Positions 18,841-28,003 of a stretch of 64,000 bases of DNA are shown one piece after another. Below the pieces are notes generated by a model. The model made no database searches. It was not told the origin of the DNA and saw only the letters and a list, made by a program, of their open reading frames with translations. The first letter of the stretch is position 1. The number at the start of each line of letters is the position of its first letter. A program made the position numbers and the translations under genes. Origin of the DNA: an uncultured Roseburia sp. (lineage in GTDB: Bacteria; Bacillota; Clostridia; Lachnospirales; Lachnospiraceae); assembly GCA_947088675.1 (NCBI GenBank), contig CAMUHN010000007.1, positions 1-64,000 on the forward strand, written 5' to 3'.

Positions 18841-18873
18841 TCGATGATACACTCGGACGCGGAGAGGAAAAAG

Positions 18874-18912
18874 CCATGGTATCTTATGCTTGTAAGACGC
18901 CATGGTTTTTTT
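18874..18912 (+). terminator. Leader terminator 2
   Basis: CCATGG at 18874-18879 pairs with CCATGG at 18900-18905, with an inner TCTTA/TAAGA stem, and is followed by seven T residues. It sits 41 bases before the mutS2-like start, the second intrinsic terminator in the same leader. Confidence 0.8.
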
Positions 18913-18953
18913 GTTACAGAAAAGGGTCTGCATTTTTTGAGGAGGAATCAGAA

Positions 18954-20855
18954 ATGAATACGCAATCACAAATTGAATTTGATAAAATAAAAGAAATGTG
19001 GGAAAATCTTGCCGTTACCGATGCGGCAAAAGAAAAGATAAGAGGGCTGTCGTTTTATCTGGATGAGAGAGAACTGAGAAAACAGCAAAAAGATACGACC
19101 GAAGGAAAAAAACTGATGGAACAACTCGGTATGCCGCCGCTGCAAAACCTGACCGAAATCAAAGCGATTTTGACAGCTTCCGAAAAAGGGGACTGTCTGA
19201 CACCGTATCAGCTGGAGCGTGTGGAGAAAGTTCTGGTTGTGATACGACGTCTCAAAGACTATCTGCAGAAAGGAAAACAATTTGAAAATCCACTGGCTTA
19301 CTATGAAGAAAATCTGGATGACAAAAGAGAATTGCGGGATGAAATCGTAAGGCAGATCAGAAACGGCGCGGTAGACGATTATGCATCGAAAGAGCTCGAA
19401 CAGATCAGAAACCGGATGTTAAAATGCGACGAGCAGATGAAGCAGAAAGCGGAACAGATTATGCGTTCACATTCCTCCTGTATGGCGGACCGATACTGTA
19501 CGCTGCGAAACGGGAGACTTTGCGTTCCGGTCAGGAAAGAATGCAAATTAAAAATCGCGGGAAGCGTCATTGACAAATCGTCCACCGGAAGTACGCTGTT
19601 TATAGAACCGTCGGCAATTGCAAGATATTATGAAGAAATACAGATGTTAAAAATTGACGAGGAAAATGAGATATACCGCATTTTGTATACGCTGACCGCT
19701 ATGACGGCCGAGGCGGCGCCCATCATTGCAGAAAATAGCAGGGTGATGGAAAAACTTGATTTTATATTTTCAAAAGGGAAACTGAGCATGGATCTGAATG
19801 CGTCGGAGCCGTCAATAAACACAGAACGCAGAATTGTGTTAAAAGATGCCAGACATCCGCTGATGGATCAGAAAGAAAGCGTTCCGCTGCAGTTTGAAAT
19901 CGGAGATTCGATTCGCGGAATTGTCATTACCGGGCCAAATACGGGCGGAAAGACAGTTGCGATGAAAACAGTAATGCTCAACTGCATTATGGCACAGTGC
20001 GGACTGCATGTAACATGCAGGCAGGCGGAGATTTGTATGAACCAGTCATATCTGTGCGATATCGGGGACGGGCAGAATCTTGCGGATAATTTGTCCACGT
20101 TCTCAGCACATATGAAAAACGTTCTTTTTGTCTTAAGGGAAGTGAGTGATCAAAGTTTTGTCATTATGGATGAACTTGGTTCCGGTACGGACCCTGCGGA
20201 GGGCATGGGCATCGCAATTGCAATCCTGGAAGAACTGAAAAAAAGCGGCGCGCTTTTTCTTGTTACAACGCATTACCCGCAGGTAAAAGAATACGCTGCA
20301 GAAGAATCAGAGCTGATCAATGCCAGAATGACATTTGACCGGGAGACATTAAAGCCGACCTACCAGATGGTACTTGGGGAGGCGGGCGAGAGTTGTGCGT
20401 TTTTTATTGCCGACCGGCTTGGCATGCCAAACGCTATGTTAAGAACAGCGATTTGCGCGGCATATGGCAAAGATGCGGTTATGCGGTATCAGTTTCAAAA
20501 AGAGGACATAATGCCGGAAAAGAAGCCTGCAGGGAAAATTGCAAAAATCAGGAAGTCAAAAGGCCGGCCGGCAGTTAAGACAGTTTATCAGCGCGGCGAC
20601 AGCGTGATGGTTTATCCGGATCAGAAGATCGGCATTGTATGCGAACCGGTGAATGAAAAAGGCGTTCTTCGTGTGCAGCTGCCCGGCAAAAAAATATGGA
20701 TCAACCATAAACGCGTTAAACTTCATGTAGCGGCAGCCGAACTGTATCCGGATGATTATGATTTTTCGATTGTGTTTGATACGGTTGAAAACAGAAAAAT
20801 CCGTCATGAGATGCAGCGCAAATATACGGAAAAAACAATCCGCTGCGAGGAGTGA
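18954..20855 (+). CDS. MutS2-like ATPase lacking the Smr domain
   Basis: The 633-residue protein has the MutS2-type core, clamp and lever regions (residues about 1-300), Walker A GPNTGGKT near residue 327, Walker B VIMDELGSGTDPAEG near 403-417 and the His switch TTHYPQVK. After the ATPase comes a basic linker and a KOW-like segment (RGDSVMVYP). The C-terminal Smr nuclease domain of B. subtilis MutS2 (785 residues) is absent. MutS2 has been linked to recombination control and, more recently, to rescue of collided ribosomes. GGAGG lies eight bases before ATG 18954. Its attenuator-like leader suggests induction by translation stress, which is inference. Confidence 0.85.
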   Translation: MNTQSQIEFDKIKEMWENLAVTDAAKEKIRGLSFYLDERELRKQQKDTTEGKKLMEQLGMPPLQNLTEIKAILTASEKGDCLTPYQLERVEKVLVVIRRLKDYLQKGKQFENPLAYYEENLDDKRELRDEIVRQIRNGAVDDYASKELEQIRNRMLKCDEQMKQKAEQIMRSHSSCMADRYCTLRNGRLCVPVRKECKLKIAGSVIDKSSTGSTLFIEPSAIARYYEEIQMLKIDEENEIYRILYTLTAMTAEAAPIIAENSRVMEKLDFIFSKGKLSMDLNASEPSINTERRIVLKDARHPLMDQKESVPLQFEIGDSIRGIVITGPNTGGKTVAMKTVMLNCIMAQCGLHVTCRQAEICMNQSYLCDIGDGQNLADNLSTFSAHMKNVLFVLREVSDQSFVIMDELGSGTDPAEGMGIAIAILEELKKSGALFLVTTHYPQVKEYAAEESELINARMTFDRETLKPTYQMVLGEAGESCAFFIADRLGMPNAMLRTAICAAYGKDAVMRYQFQKEDIMPEKKPAGKIAKIRKSKGRPAVKTVYQRGDSVMVYPDQKIGIVCEPVNEKGVLRVQLPGKKIWINHKRVKLHVAAAELYPDDYDFSIVFDTVENRKIRHEMQRKYTEKTIRCEE

Positions 20856-20873
20856 CGACTTTTGGGGGAACGC

Positions 20874-20902
20874 TTTACAATTCGTAAAAACCCTGCTATA
20901 AT
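20874..20902 (+). promoter_or_regulatory. Sigma-A promoter of the selenium/molybdenum cluster
   Basis: TTTACA at 20874-20879 and TATAAT at 20897-20902 are 17 bases apart and 25 bases before the mocA start. It is the only clear promoter before a run of twelve same-strand genes ending with modC. Confidence 0.8.
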
Positions 20903-20926
20903 AAACGGATATCTGGTGAGGAAAAA

Positions 20927-21502
20927 ATGGACGCGATATTACTGGCTGCGGGAAACAGTATAAGATTTGGAGAAAATAAGTTACTATACAGGTGGAACGG
21001 GAAAGAAATGTACCGCCATGCTCTGGATTTACTTGTCTTTTTACAGCAGGAAAAGAAAATACGTAAACTGCTTTTAGTGACACAGTACGATTCCATGATT
21101 GCGTCATGCGGCCGCAGTTATCCGTCTGTTACAATTGTCAGAAATTGTGCGCCGGAACTTGGGATTTCACATTCGATAGCGCTAGGACTTGATTCATTGG
21201 CAGGGATGAAGCCTGCATCAGATGCCTGCCTGTTTTTTGTGGCAGACCAGCCTGATCTGTCAAAGAAAACCATAACGAATTTCGTTATGGCATGGGAGCA
21301 GGGCAAGAGCAAAATTCTGGCGTGTGCCTGCGGCAAAACCATAAAAAACCCGGTTATTTTTTCAGCGGACTTTTACAGGGAATTGTCGGAACTGAACGGA
21401 GATGTCGGCGGAAAACAGATTGTACTGCGCTATCTGCAGAAGACAGATCTTTATCAGGTGTCAGAAAAGGAGTTGGAGGATATTGATACAAAACCGGTAT
21501 GA
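20927..21502 (+). CDS. MocA-like molybdopterin cytidylyltransferase
   Basis: The 191-residue protein is a MobA/MocA nucleotidyltransferase. It has the nucleotide-binding N-terminus ILLAAGNSIRFGENKLL, the acceptor motif FFVADQPDLS and NPVIFSADFY. MocA attaches CMP to molybdopterin to make the dinucleotide cofactor of xanthine-dehydrogenase-family hydroxylases, and the context supports that. It overlaps yqeC by 20 bases. Confidence 0.85.
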   Translation: MDAILLAAGNSIRFGENKLLYRWNGKEMYRHALDLLVFLQQEKKIRKLLLVTQYDSMIASCGRSYPSVTIVRNCAPELGISHSIALGLDSLAGMKPASDACLFFVADQPDLSKKTITNFVMAWEQGKSKILACACGKTIKNPVIFSADFYRELSELNGDVGGKQIVLRYLQKTDLYQVSEKELEDIDTKPV

Positions 21503-22316
21503 AAAGGGGGAAACCCAGGATTGGAACCGGATCAGATCAGCGTTTCCTTTTCTGGAGGAGAAAGGGCATGTGATATCAATGGCAGGAGCCGGCGGAAAGA
21601 CAACACTGATGTACTTTCTGGCAGAGCACTGTGCGAAGCGGGGGATTCGCGTGCTTATCTCCACAACAACTCATATCAGAAAGCCAATGAACAAAAAGTG
21701 CGCAAGAACAGCTGCAGACCCGAATTTTGGGCAGGTGGGCAGCGTGCTTTCGTTTGAGCGAGAAGCTGTGTGGATAGAAGACGGAACATCTCTGGATTTA
21801 CTCTGGGAGATGAAAAAAATACCGGTTCTGGGGAGAGAGGCGCCAGACGGCAAACTGAGAATGCCAGAGCAGGATATATTAAAAGCGGCAGTCAAAAGAG
21901 CGGATCTTGTTTTACTGGAGGCGGACGGCGCCAGACAGATGCCGTGCAAGGCGCCGAATCAGACCGAGCCGGTGCTGTTGGATGAAAGCGATATTGTCAT
22001 TGCAGTTCTAGGGATTGATGCTGTCGGAAAAACATTGTCGGAAGCATGTTTTCGTGCCGAATTGGCAGCGGAAGGACTGCACACCGATTTGGACCACAGG
22101 CTTGAAACGTCTGATCTGGCAGAATTGCTGCTGGCGGAATGGGGAACGAGAAAAGGGGTGGGCGGCAGGGACTATTATATCGTATTAAATAAATGTTACA
22201 GCGGCGGCCCCGGCAGTGCAAAGGAATTGAAAAATATGTTACTGCAATCCGGCGCGTGTTCTGTTGTAATGACGGATTTTGCCAAGCGGGGGGAAAAGAT
22301 GCAATGTATTCTGTAG
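21483..22316 (+). CDS. yqeC: YqeC, putative selenium-dependent hydroxylase maturation protein
   Basis: The 277-residue protein has a P-loop near residues 35-41 (MAGAGGKTT), STTTHI, and VLLEADGARQMPCKAP, the pattern of YqeC proteins that co-occur with selenium-dependent molybdenum hydroxylases. Its role is probably NTP-dependent insertion or handling of the labile selenium cofactor, but the reaction is not established. The start is taken as TTG 21483, ten bases after AAGGAG; an ATG is not available. It overlaps mocA and the mogA-like gene, so translation is coupled. Confidence 0.85.
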   Translation: MIQNRYEKGETQDWNRIRSAFPFLEEKGHVISMAGAGGKTTLMYFLAEHCAKRGIRVLISTTTHIRKPMNKKCARTAADPNFGQVGSVLSFEREAVWIEDGTSLDLLWEMKKIPVLGREAPDGKLRMPEQDILKAAVKRADLVLLEADGARQMPCKAPNQTEPVLLDESDIVIAVLGIDAVGKTLSEACFRAELAAEGLHTDLDHRLETSDLAELLLAEWGTRKGVGGRDYYIVLNKCYSGGPGSAKELKNMLLQSGACSVVMTDFAKRGEKMQCIL

Positions 22317-22834
22317 GGATTGTTACCGTAAGCGACAAGGGGGCGAAAGGGGAACGGGAGGATATCAGCGGCAAAAAAATTTTGGAACTGCTGCCGAAAG
22401 ACAGATATGAAGCGGTTTCCTGCAAGATACTTCCGGACGAAAAGGAGTTGTTGAAGCAGGAACTGGTGCGTCTTTCTGATATCTGTCACTGTAACCTGAT
22501 ACTGACGACTGGCGGAACCGGTTTTTCGGAGCGGGATATCACGCCCGAAGCGACGCTCTGCGTGGCCGAACGCAATGCGCCGGGCATTGCCGAGGCGATC
22601 CGTTCTTACAGCATGACAGTGACAGAACGCGCCATGTTAAGCCGCGGCGTAAGTGTGATACGGGGGCGTACGCTTATTATCAATCTGCCGGGAAGTCCGA
22701 AAGCAGTTGCGGAGAGTCTCTCCTGTATCCTGGGCGTGATTGAGCACGGACTGGATCTTCTTATGGGAAACGGGCAGGAGTGCGCGCAACAGAGAGAAGG
22801 AGGAGCAAATGGGAGAAAATTCACTGTTTTGTAA
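22304..22834 (+). CDS. MogA/MoaB-family molybdopterin adenylyltransferase
   Basis: The 176-residue protein has the MoCF-biosynthesis domain with [28 protein letters not shown] and [12 protein letters not shown]. Proteins of this family adenylylate molybdopterin before metal insertion. The ATG at 22304 gives the family N-terminus [11 protein letters not shown] and overlaps the yqeC end by 13 bases. Its own end overlaps the selD start by 26 bases, so four genes in a row overlap. Confidence 0.9.
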   Translation: MYSVGIVTVSDKGAKGEREDISGKKILELLPKDRYEAVSCKILPDEKELLKQELVRLSDICHCNLILTTGGTGFSERDITPEATLCVAERNAPGIAEAIRSYSMTVTERAMLSRGVSVIRGRTLIINLPGSPKAVAESLSCILGVIEHGLDLLMGNGQECAQQREGGANGRKFTVL

Positions 22835-23834
22835 AAGCGGCGGATGCACTGCAAAACTGGGCGCCGGGCTCTTAGGACATGTACTGGAAAAAATTCCACG
22901 ACCCGCATACGATAAAAATCTACTTGTCGGCTATGACAGCAAAGACGATGCGGCTGTTTATCAGGTGACGGACAATCTTGCAATTGTACAGACACTTGAC
23001 TTTTTTCCGCCAATGGTAAGCGACCCGTATCTGTTCGGGCAGATTGCAGCGGCAAATGCACTAAGCGATATCTATGCTATGGGTGGAGAAGTAAAATCTG
23101 CATTAAATATTGTGTGTTTTCCGGAACAGGAAGATCTGAATATTTTGGGAGAGATCCTGCGCGGGGGTGCAGAAAAAGTAACCGAAGCGGGGGGGATACT
23201 TGCAGGAGGCCATTCGATCTGCGATCATGAGATCAAATATGGGCTTTCCGTTATGGGGACGGTTTCACCGGAGCGGATTTACAAAAATAACGGGGGTCAG
23301 ATCGGGGATCAGCTGATTCTGACAAAAAAGCTGGGCGTTGGAATTGTATGTACGGCAGACCGCGTAGGCGAAGCCTCGAAAGAATCGGTGGACGAAGCCG
23401 TAGAATCCATGACAATGTTAAACAAATATGCGGCAAAGCTATGCGGGGGCTATCGGATTCATGCATGTACGGATGTGACGGGGTTCGGTTTTCTTGGGCA
23501 TTTGCATGAAATGATGGCGGGAAATGTTTCGTGCCGGATTGACAGCAGTAAGATTTTGACGATCCGTGGAGCATTTGGCTGTGCAGAAGAATTTTTGCTC
23601 ACGGCTGCCGGACAGAAGAACAGGAATCATACAGCGGCATTTGTGAAATTTGAGGGAGTTGCGTTTGCGATGGAGGAAATTCTGTTTGATCCGCAGACTT
23701 CCGGCGGACTTTTGATCGCTGTAGATAAAAGAGATGCAGACGCGCTGCTGCGAAAGTTTACAGAAGCGGGTATCCCGGCATCTCTGGTGGGGGAAATTTT
23801 AGAAAAGCAGGAAAATGAAATACTTGTGTTTTAA
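22809..23834 (+). CDS. selD: Selenide, water dikinase (SelD), Cys form
   Basis: SelD makes selenophosphate from selenide and ATP. The 341-residue protein has the active-site motif GGCTAK with Cys13 and Lys16, where some homologues carry selenocysteine. It also has [31 protein letters not shown] and [10 protein letters not shown]. The ATG at 22809 is preceded by GGAGG. I see no selA, selB or tRNA-Sec in the window, so the likely use of selenophosphate here is the selenium cofactor of molybdenum hydroxylases. Confidence 0.95.
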   Translation: MGENSLFCKSGGCTAKLGAGLLGHVLEKIPRPAYDKNLLVGYDSKDDAAVYQVTDNLAIVQTLDFFPPMVSDPYLFGQIAAANALSDIYAMGGEVKSALNIVCFPEQEDLNILGEILRGGAEKVTEAGGILAGGHSICDHEIKYGLSVMGTVSPERIYKNNGGQIGDQLILTKKLGVGIVCTADRVGEASKESVDEAVESMTMLNKYAAKLCGGYRIHACTDVTGFGFLGHLHEMMAGNVSCRIDSSKILTIRGAFGCAEEFLLTAAGQKNRNHTAAFVKFEGVAFAMEEILFDPQTSGGLLIAVDKRDADALLRKFTEAGIPASLVGEILEKQENEILVF

Positions 23835-23896
23835 GTAGAGACTGTAGTCCGGAGCTTTCGAGACAGCGTCTGTTTTGACGAAAAATGGAGGAAATG

Positions 23897-25948
23897 ATGA
23901 AGCAGCATAAGAGTGAAGAAAAAACGGAATTAAAAAGAGAAGGAAAGCGGGAATCTATCCGGACAAAAATGCTGGTCCGCCTGATTACGCCGACTGTAAT
24001 CGGGCTTTTACTGGCCGGAACACTGATTTCGCTGATTGCGGGAAATCGAATACAGCATCTGCAAAATGAGAATATTAAGGATAATTCTTTAAAAGCGGCC
24101 TATGAAATCAGCGAATATTTTACAAAGTACATAGAAATCAGCAAACAGCTGGGGACAAATCAGGAATTAATCAATTTATTTGAAGAAATCAAACCTGGAG
24201 ACAAGGTGACGGATGCCAGCCGGTATGAGACAGTAATGGCATCACTGAACAATATCTATCAGACAGATACCGTCAATATTCTTGCCAGCTGGGCGGCAGA
24301 TCTTGATTCCAGCCAGTTTTTCGAACATAATGGATTTGTCAGTGAAATTGGCGAATGGGATATTACCAGCAGAAGCTGGTATCAGCAGATGATGAAAGAA
24401 GGCACAACGGTTGTATCAGAGCCGTATGTCAGCAGTTCCAATCAGGATCTGATTGCAAGCATCGTCACCCCGGTCTGTAATGATTCCGGCGAGATGGTCG
24501 GTGTGGCGGCGCTTGATTTGTCTTTGAGTGCAGTCGTCGATATGATGAAAGAGCAGAAACTTGGAAGTACGGGCTTTTTGCTGCTGATGACACAGGCAGG
24601 CGTCATTATGTATGCGCCGGATGAATCACTGCAGCAGACTTCTCTTTTGGAGACTGAAATCTCGCAAACAATAAAAGATGCATTTAACAACAGTGAATTT
24701 GGCGCTTATTCCTATAAATTCGCAGGCAGTACAAACCATGGTTATATGACGCAGGCCGGTGACAGTAAATGGGTTGTTTTAAGCGGGCTTCCGAGTCTGG
24801 AACATAATATGGATTTATACGGGGTAATTTTAAGTATTGTGATATTATTTGCGGCGATTATTGTGATACTTTGCGTATTGATCATAAAAATATCGAATGG
24901 AATTGTGCGCCCGATTCATCAGCTGCATGAGGTTGCCGATAAGATTGCGCAGGGGGAACTGGATGTACTGCTTCATGTGGATTCAAATGATGAGATCGGC
25001 GCAGTAGCGGAATCCATCGACAGGACTGTCATGCGGTTAAAGGACTATATTTGCTATATTGACGAAATTGCAGGGGTTCTGGATGAAATTGCCAACGGCA
25101 ATTTAATGTATGAACTAAAGCAGGATTATGCGGGAGAGTTTCAGAAAATTAAACTGGCATTAGAGAATATTTCACATACGCTGACCGGGACAATACTTGG
25201 CATCAATTCCTCTGCGGATGAGGTGACAGGCGGCGCAGGCCAGATTGCGCAGGCGGCGCAGTCGCTCGCTGAGGGCGCAACGCATCAGGCTGCCGCAGTG
25301 GAAGAACTGCTGGCAACTGTGGTTCATCTGTCCGAGCAGGTGCGGGATAACGCAGAATATGCGAAAACGGCTGCAGGCGGCGCAGATGATGTCAGAAAAA
25401 ATATTGAATTCAGCAATCAGGAAATGCGCCAGCTCGTAGCGGCAATGGAAGAGATCAACTCCTGCTCCGGCGCAATCAGTGCAATTATCGCTAATATTGA
25501 AGAAATTGCGGATCAGACCAATCTTCTCTCATTAAACGCATCCATTGAAGCAGCCCGTGCGGGAGAGATGGGAAAAGGGTTCGCCGTTGTTGCGGATGAA
25601 GTCGGAAATCTGTCCAAAGAGAGTGTCGCCGCAGTTCAAAAGTCTACCGAATTAATTAAAAATTCAATGGAGGCCGTAAAGCGCGGGATGGAACTTGTCA
25701 ACGAGACGGCAGGAAAGCTTTCGGAATCGGTAGAAGGAGTCGTTGTGCTGGCTGATAAAATGAATGAGCTGGCGCAGATCACAAATACGCAGATGGAAAG
25801 CCTTGAGGAGGTGAAATCCGGCATCAACCAGATTTCCAATGTTGTGACGGACAATTCGGCTATGGCGGAAGAGAGCGCGGCTTCGAGCGAACAGCTTTCG
25901 GCGCAGGCAACGGCATTAAACGAGATGATCGGAAAATTTCATGTTTAA
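23897..25948 (+). CDS. Methyl-accepting chemotaxis protein with periplasmic-type sensor domain
   Basis: The 683-residue chemoreceptor has a membrane segment near residues 20-45, an extracytoplasmic domain of about 260 residues with dCache features ([28 protein letters not shown]), a second segment near 309-331, HAMP, and a signalling domain with the hairpin tip [20 protein letters not shown]. dCache domains bind small metabolites directly. It lies between selD and yedF with gaps of 62 and 32 bases and no clear terminator, so it is probably in the selenium operon. The ATG at 23897 has GGAGG five bases upstream. Confidence 0.92.
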   Translation: MKQHKSEEKTELKREGKRESIRTKMLVRLITPTVIGLLLAGTLISLIAGNRIQHLQNENIKDNSLKAAYEISEYFTKYIEISKQLGTNQELINLFEEIKPGDKVTDASRYETVMASLNNIYQTDTVNILASWAADLDSSQFFEHNGFVSEIGEWDITSRSWYQQMMKEGTTVVSEPYVSSSNQDLIASIVTPVCNDSGEMVGVAALDLSLSAVVDMMKEQKLGSTGFLLLMTQAGVIMYAPDESLQQTSLLETEISQTIKDAFNNSEFGAYSYKFAGSTNHGYMTQAGDSKWVVLSGLPSLEHNMDLYGVILSIVILFAAIIVILCVLIIKISNGIVRPIHQLHEVADKIAQGELDVLLHVDSNDEIGAVAESIDRTVMRLKDYICYIDEIAGVLDEIANGNLMYELKQDYAGEFQKIKLALENISHTLTGTILGINSSADEVTGGAGQIAQAAQSLAEGATHQAAAVEELLATVVHLSEQVRDNAEYAKTAAGGADDVRKNIEFSNQEMRQLVAAMEEINSCSGAISAIIANIEEIADQTNLLSLNASIEAARAGEMGKGFAVVADEVGNLSKESVAAVQKSTELIKNSMEAVKRGMELVNETAGKLSESVEGVVVLADKMNELAQITNTQMESLEEVKSGINQISNVVTDNSAMAEESAASSEQLSAQATALNEMIGKFHV

Positions 25949-25980
25949 TTGTTTGGAATAAAATCGGCCGGAGGATTGAG

Positions 25981-26607
25981 ATGAAAGAGAAAAAAATAGT
26001 AGTCGATGCAATCGGAGATACCTGTCCGATCCCTGTTGTAAAGACAAAGAAAGCAATCGGTCAGCTGGGCGGAAGCGGAACGGTCGTAGTTTATGTAGAC
26101 AACGAAATTGCCGTGCAGAACCTGTCCAAAATGGCAGTTCAGAAAGGATATCAGATCCGCTCCGAAAAACAGAACGATCAGAAATATATGGTTTTACTGC
26201 ACGTTGACGCAGACGCTGCGGCGGATCACGCCGCAGAGGAGGAACCGCTTACCTGCAGTGCGAAAGTGAGCCGGGATCTTGTAGTTGCAGTTTCTTCTTC
26301 CATGATGGGGGAAGGAGATGCCGAACTTGGAAGAGTGTTGATGAAAGGATTCTTATATGCACTGACACAGCAGGATATCCTGCCGAAGACAATCCTTTTT
26401 TACAACAGCGGGGCTTTTCTGACCTGTGGGGAATCCGATACTGTTTCTGATTTAAAACAGCTGGAAGCAGAGGGCGTTGAAATATTAACCTGCGGCACCT
26501 GTTTAAACCACTATCATCTGACAGATCAGCTGAAAGTAGGAGGCGTGACAAATATGTATGCGATTGCGGAGAAAATGACAGGAGCGGGATTTGTGATAAA
26601 ACCATGA
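25981..26607 (+). CDS. yedF: YedF, selenium metabolism protein
   Basis: The 208-residue protein fuses an N-terminal TusA-like sulfur-carrier domain (residues 1-75, Cys15 in DTCPIPVVK) to a C-terminal DsrE-like domain with LTCGTCLNHY. This architecture is the YedF family, which tracks selD and selenium-dependent molybdenum hydroxylases; a role in carrying selenium as a perselenide is inferred. GGAGG precedes the ATG. It overlaps the next gene by four bases. Confidence 0.9.
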   Translation: MKEKKIVVDAIGDTCPIPVVKTKKAIGQLGGSGTVVVYVDNEIAVQNLSKMAVQKGYQIRSEKQNDQKYMVLLHVDADAAADHAAEEEPLTCSAKVSRDLVVAVSSSMMGEGDAELGRVLMKGFLYALTQQDILPKTILFYNSGAFLTCGESDTVSDLKQLEAEGVEILTCGTCLNHYHLTDQLKVGGVTNMYAIAEKMTGAGFVIKP

Positions 26608-27740
26608 TATACTTTGATAATGCAGCGACAACAATAAAAAAACCGCCCTGTGTGGGGGAAGCAGTGGTAAACGCATTGTCTGCCGGCAATTCCGGCAGAG
26701 GCGCGCATGGGCCGTCCCTTTCAGCCGCACGGATCGTTTACGAGGCAAGAGAGAAGCTTGCAGAGTTGTTTGGCGCAGAGGATCCCAGTCGGATTGCGTT
26801 TGCCTCCAATGCGACGGAGGCATTGAATATTGCGGTGAACGGACTGCTTACGGAGGATTGTCATGTGATTACGACGGCCAGCGAGCACAATTCCGTGCTA
26901 AGGCCGCTCTACCGAAAAGAAAAAGCGGGGATGGCGCTTACGATTCTTCCTGTTGACCGGAAAGGAGCGGCATCCTGTGAACAGTTCAGCCATAGTTTTC
27001 GGAAAAATACGAGAGCGGTGGTGATACAGCATGCGTCAAATCTGACTGGGAATGTTATGGATCTTTCGTACCTTTCTTCACTGGCGCATAAAAAAGGAGC
27101 GCTGCTTGTTGTCGATGCCGCGCAGACAGCCGGTTGTCTGCCGATTGACGTAGAAAAACAGGGGATTGACATCCTTTGTTTTACCGGACATAAGGCGATG
27201 ATGGGACCGCAGGGAACAGGCGGGATCTATGTGAAGCAGGGGATTGAGATGGAACCGTTTTGTGTCGGCGGCAGCGGTTTTATGAGTTTTTCAAAAAATC
27301 ATCCGTCGGATCTGCCGGCGGCGCTTGAGGCGGGCACGTTAAACGTTCCCGGCATTGCAGGCTTAAATGCCGCAGCCGGGTATCTGCTTTACACCGGGGT
27401 TGAAGTCATTGGCAGGCGTGAAAGAGAACTTGCAGATCTGTTTTTGGAAAAAATCAGCGGGATTGACAGAATACGGCTTTATGGCGATTATACGGCAAAG
27501 GAACGCACGGCAGTCGTGTCACTGAATATTGACAATGAAGATTCTGCGCGTGTTGCCGATTTGCTGTGGGAGGAGTATCGGATCTGTGTAAGAGCAGGGG
27601 CGCATTGCGCCCCGCTTTTGCATCAGACGTTTGGCACGACAGAGCAGGGAATTGTGCGCTTTAGTTTTTCCTGGTTTAATACAGAAAAGGAAGTGCTTGC
27701 TGCGGCAGACGCGCTGAAAGATCTGGCGCTTTCACTGTGA
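26604..27740 (+). CDS. Cysteine desulfurase-family PLP enzyme (selenium cofactor-associated)
   Basis: The 378-residue class V aminotransferase begins MIYFDNAATT, has the PLP lysine Lys197 in FTGHKAMMGPQGTGG, and a conserved Cys335 in RAGAHCAPLLH that could carry persulfide or perselenide. It resembles the Enterococcus EF2568-type family found beside yqeB and yedF rather than IscS or NifS. It probably supplies selenium or sulfur to YedF or SelD; the substrate is inferred. Confidence 0.88.
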   Translation: MIYFDNAATTIKKPPCVGEAVVNALSAGNSGRGAHGPSLSAARIVYEAREKLAELFGAEDPSRIAFASNATEALNIAVNGLLTEDCHVITTASEHNSVLRPLYRKEKAGMALTILPVDRKGAASCEQFSHSFRKNTRAVVIQHASNLTGNVMDLSYLSSLAHKKGALLVVDAAQTAGCLPIDVEKQGIDILCFTGHKAMMGPQGTGGIYVKQGIEMEPFCVGGSGFMSFSKNHPSDLPAALEAGTLNVPGIAGLNAAAGYLLYTGVEVIGRRERELADLFLEKISGIDRIRLYGDYTAKERTAVVSLNIDNEDSARVADLLWEEYRICVRAGAHCAPLLHQTFGTTEQGIVRFSFSWFNTEKEVLAAADALKDLALSL

Positions 27741-27749
27741 GGAAATGAG

Positions 27750-27980
27750 ATGCGTAAGAAGATGAAATATATGGTTTTTGCATTTCGGACGACGGCGGAC
27801 GCAATAGCAATGGAAAAGATTTGCAATACGCACCATATTGCAGGACGGCTGATACCGACGCCGCGGGAAATATCTGCCGGATGCGGACTTGCCTGGCGTA
27901 TGACAGATGCAGATTACGAGAAGTGGAAAGAACAATTGGCGAAAATGAAATACGATTCGGTAACAGCGCTGATGTTATAG
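27750..27980 (+). CDS. DUF3343 protein
   Basis: This 76-residue protein has the DUF3343 pattern: a beta-alpha N-terminus (YMVFAFRTTADAIAMEK), RLIPTPREISAGCGLAW and a short helical tail. The Cys in CGLAWR is conserved and could bind or carry selenium. DUF3343 genes usually sit with the cysteine-desulfurase-like gene and yedF. It lies 9 bases after that gene and 23 bases before yqeB. Its biochemical role is unknown. Confidence 0.82.
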   Translation: MRKKMKYMVFAFRTTADAIAMEKICNTHHIAGRLIPTPREISAGCGLAWRMTDADYEKWKEQLAKMKYDSVTALML

Positions 27981-28003
27981 AAAAAAGGGAAAAGAGGATA
28001 AGA

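Larger units (their letters stand above)
18658..18912 (+). promoter_or_regulatory. Attenuator-like leader RNA of the mutS2-like gene
   Basis: Segments that can pair alternately follow the leader peptide: CTGCAA, TTGCAG joined to GGCTGC, GCAGG near 18696, CTGCCTG near 18704 and GGCAGG near 18721. Two terminators then lie before the gene, at 18787-18811 and 18874-18912, with a T-less hairpin at 18816-18840 between them. The order fits attenuation in which ribosome position on the leader peptide decides whether RNA polymerase reads through. The pairing scheme is from inspection only, not folding. Confidence 0.5.

Noticed and set aside
22840..22856. Selenocysteine in SelD
   Set aside because: The codon at the active-site position is TGC (Cys), and the frame has no internal TGA.
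23838..23880. Possible terminator between selD and the chemoreceptor
   Set aside because: The stem AGAC/GTCT is only four base pairs with a large loop and four T residues, too weak to call.
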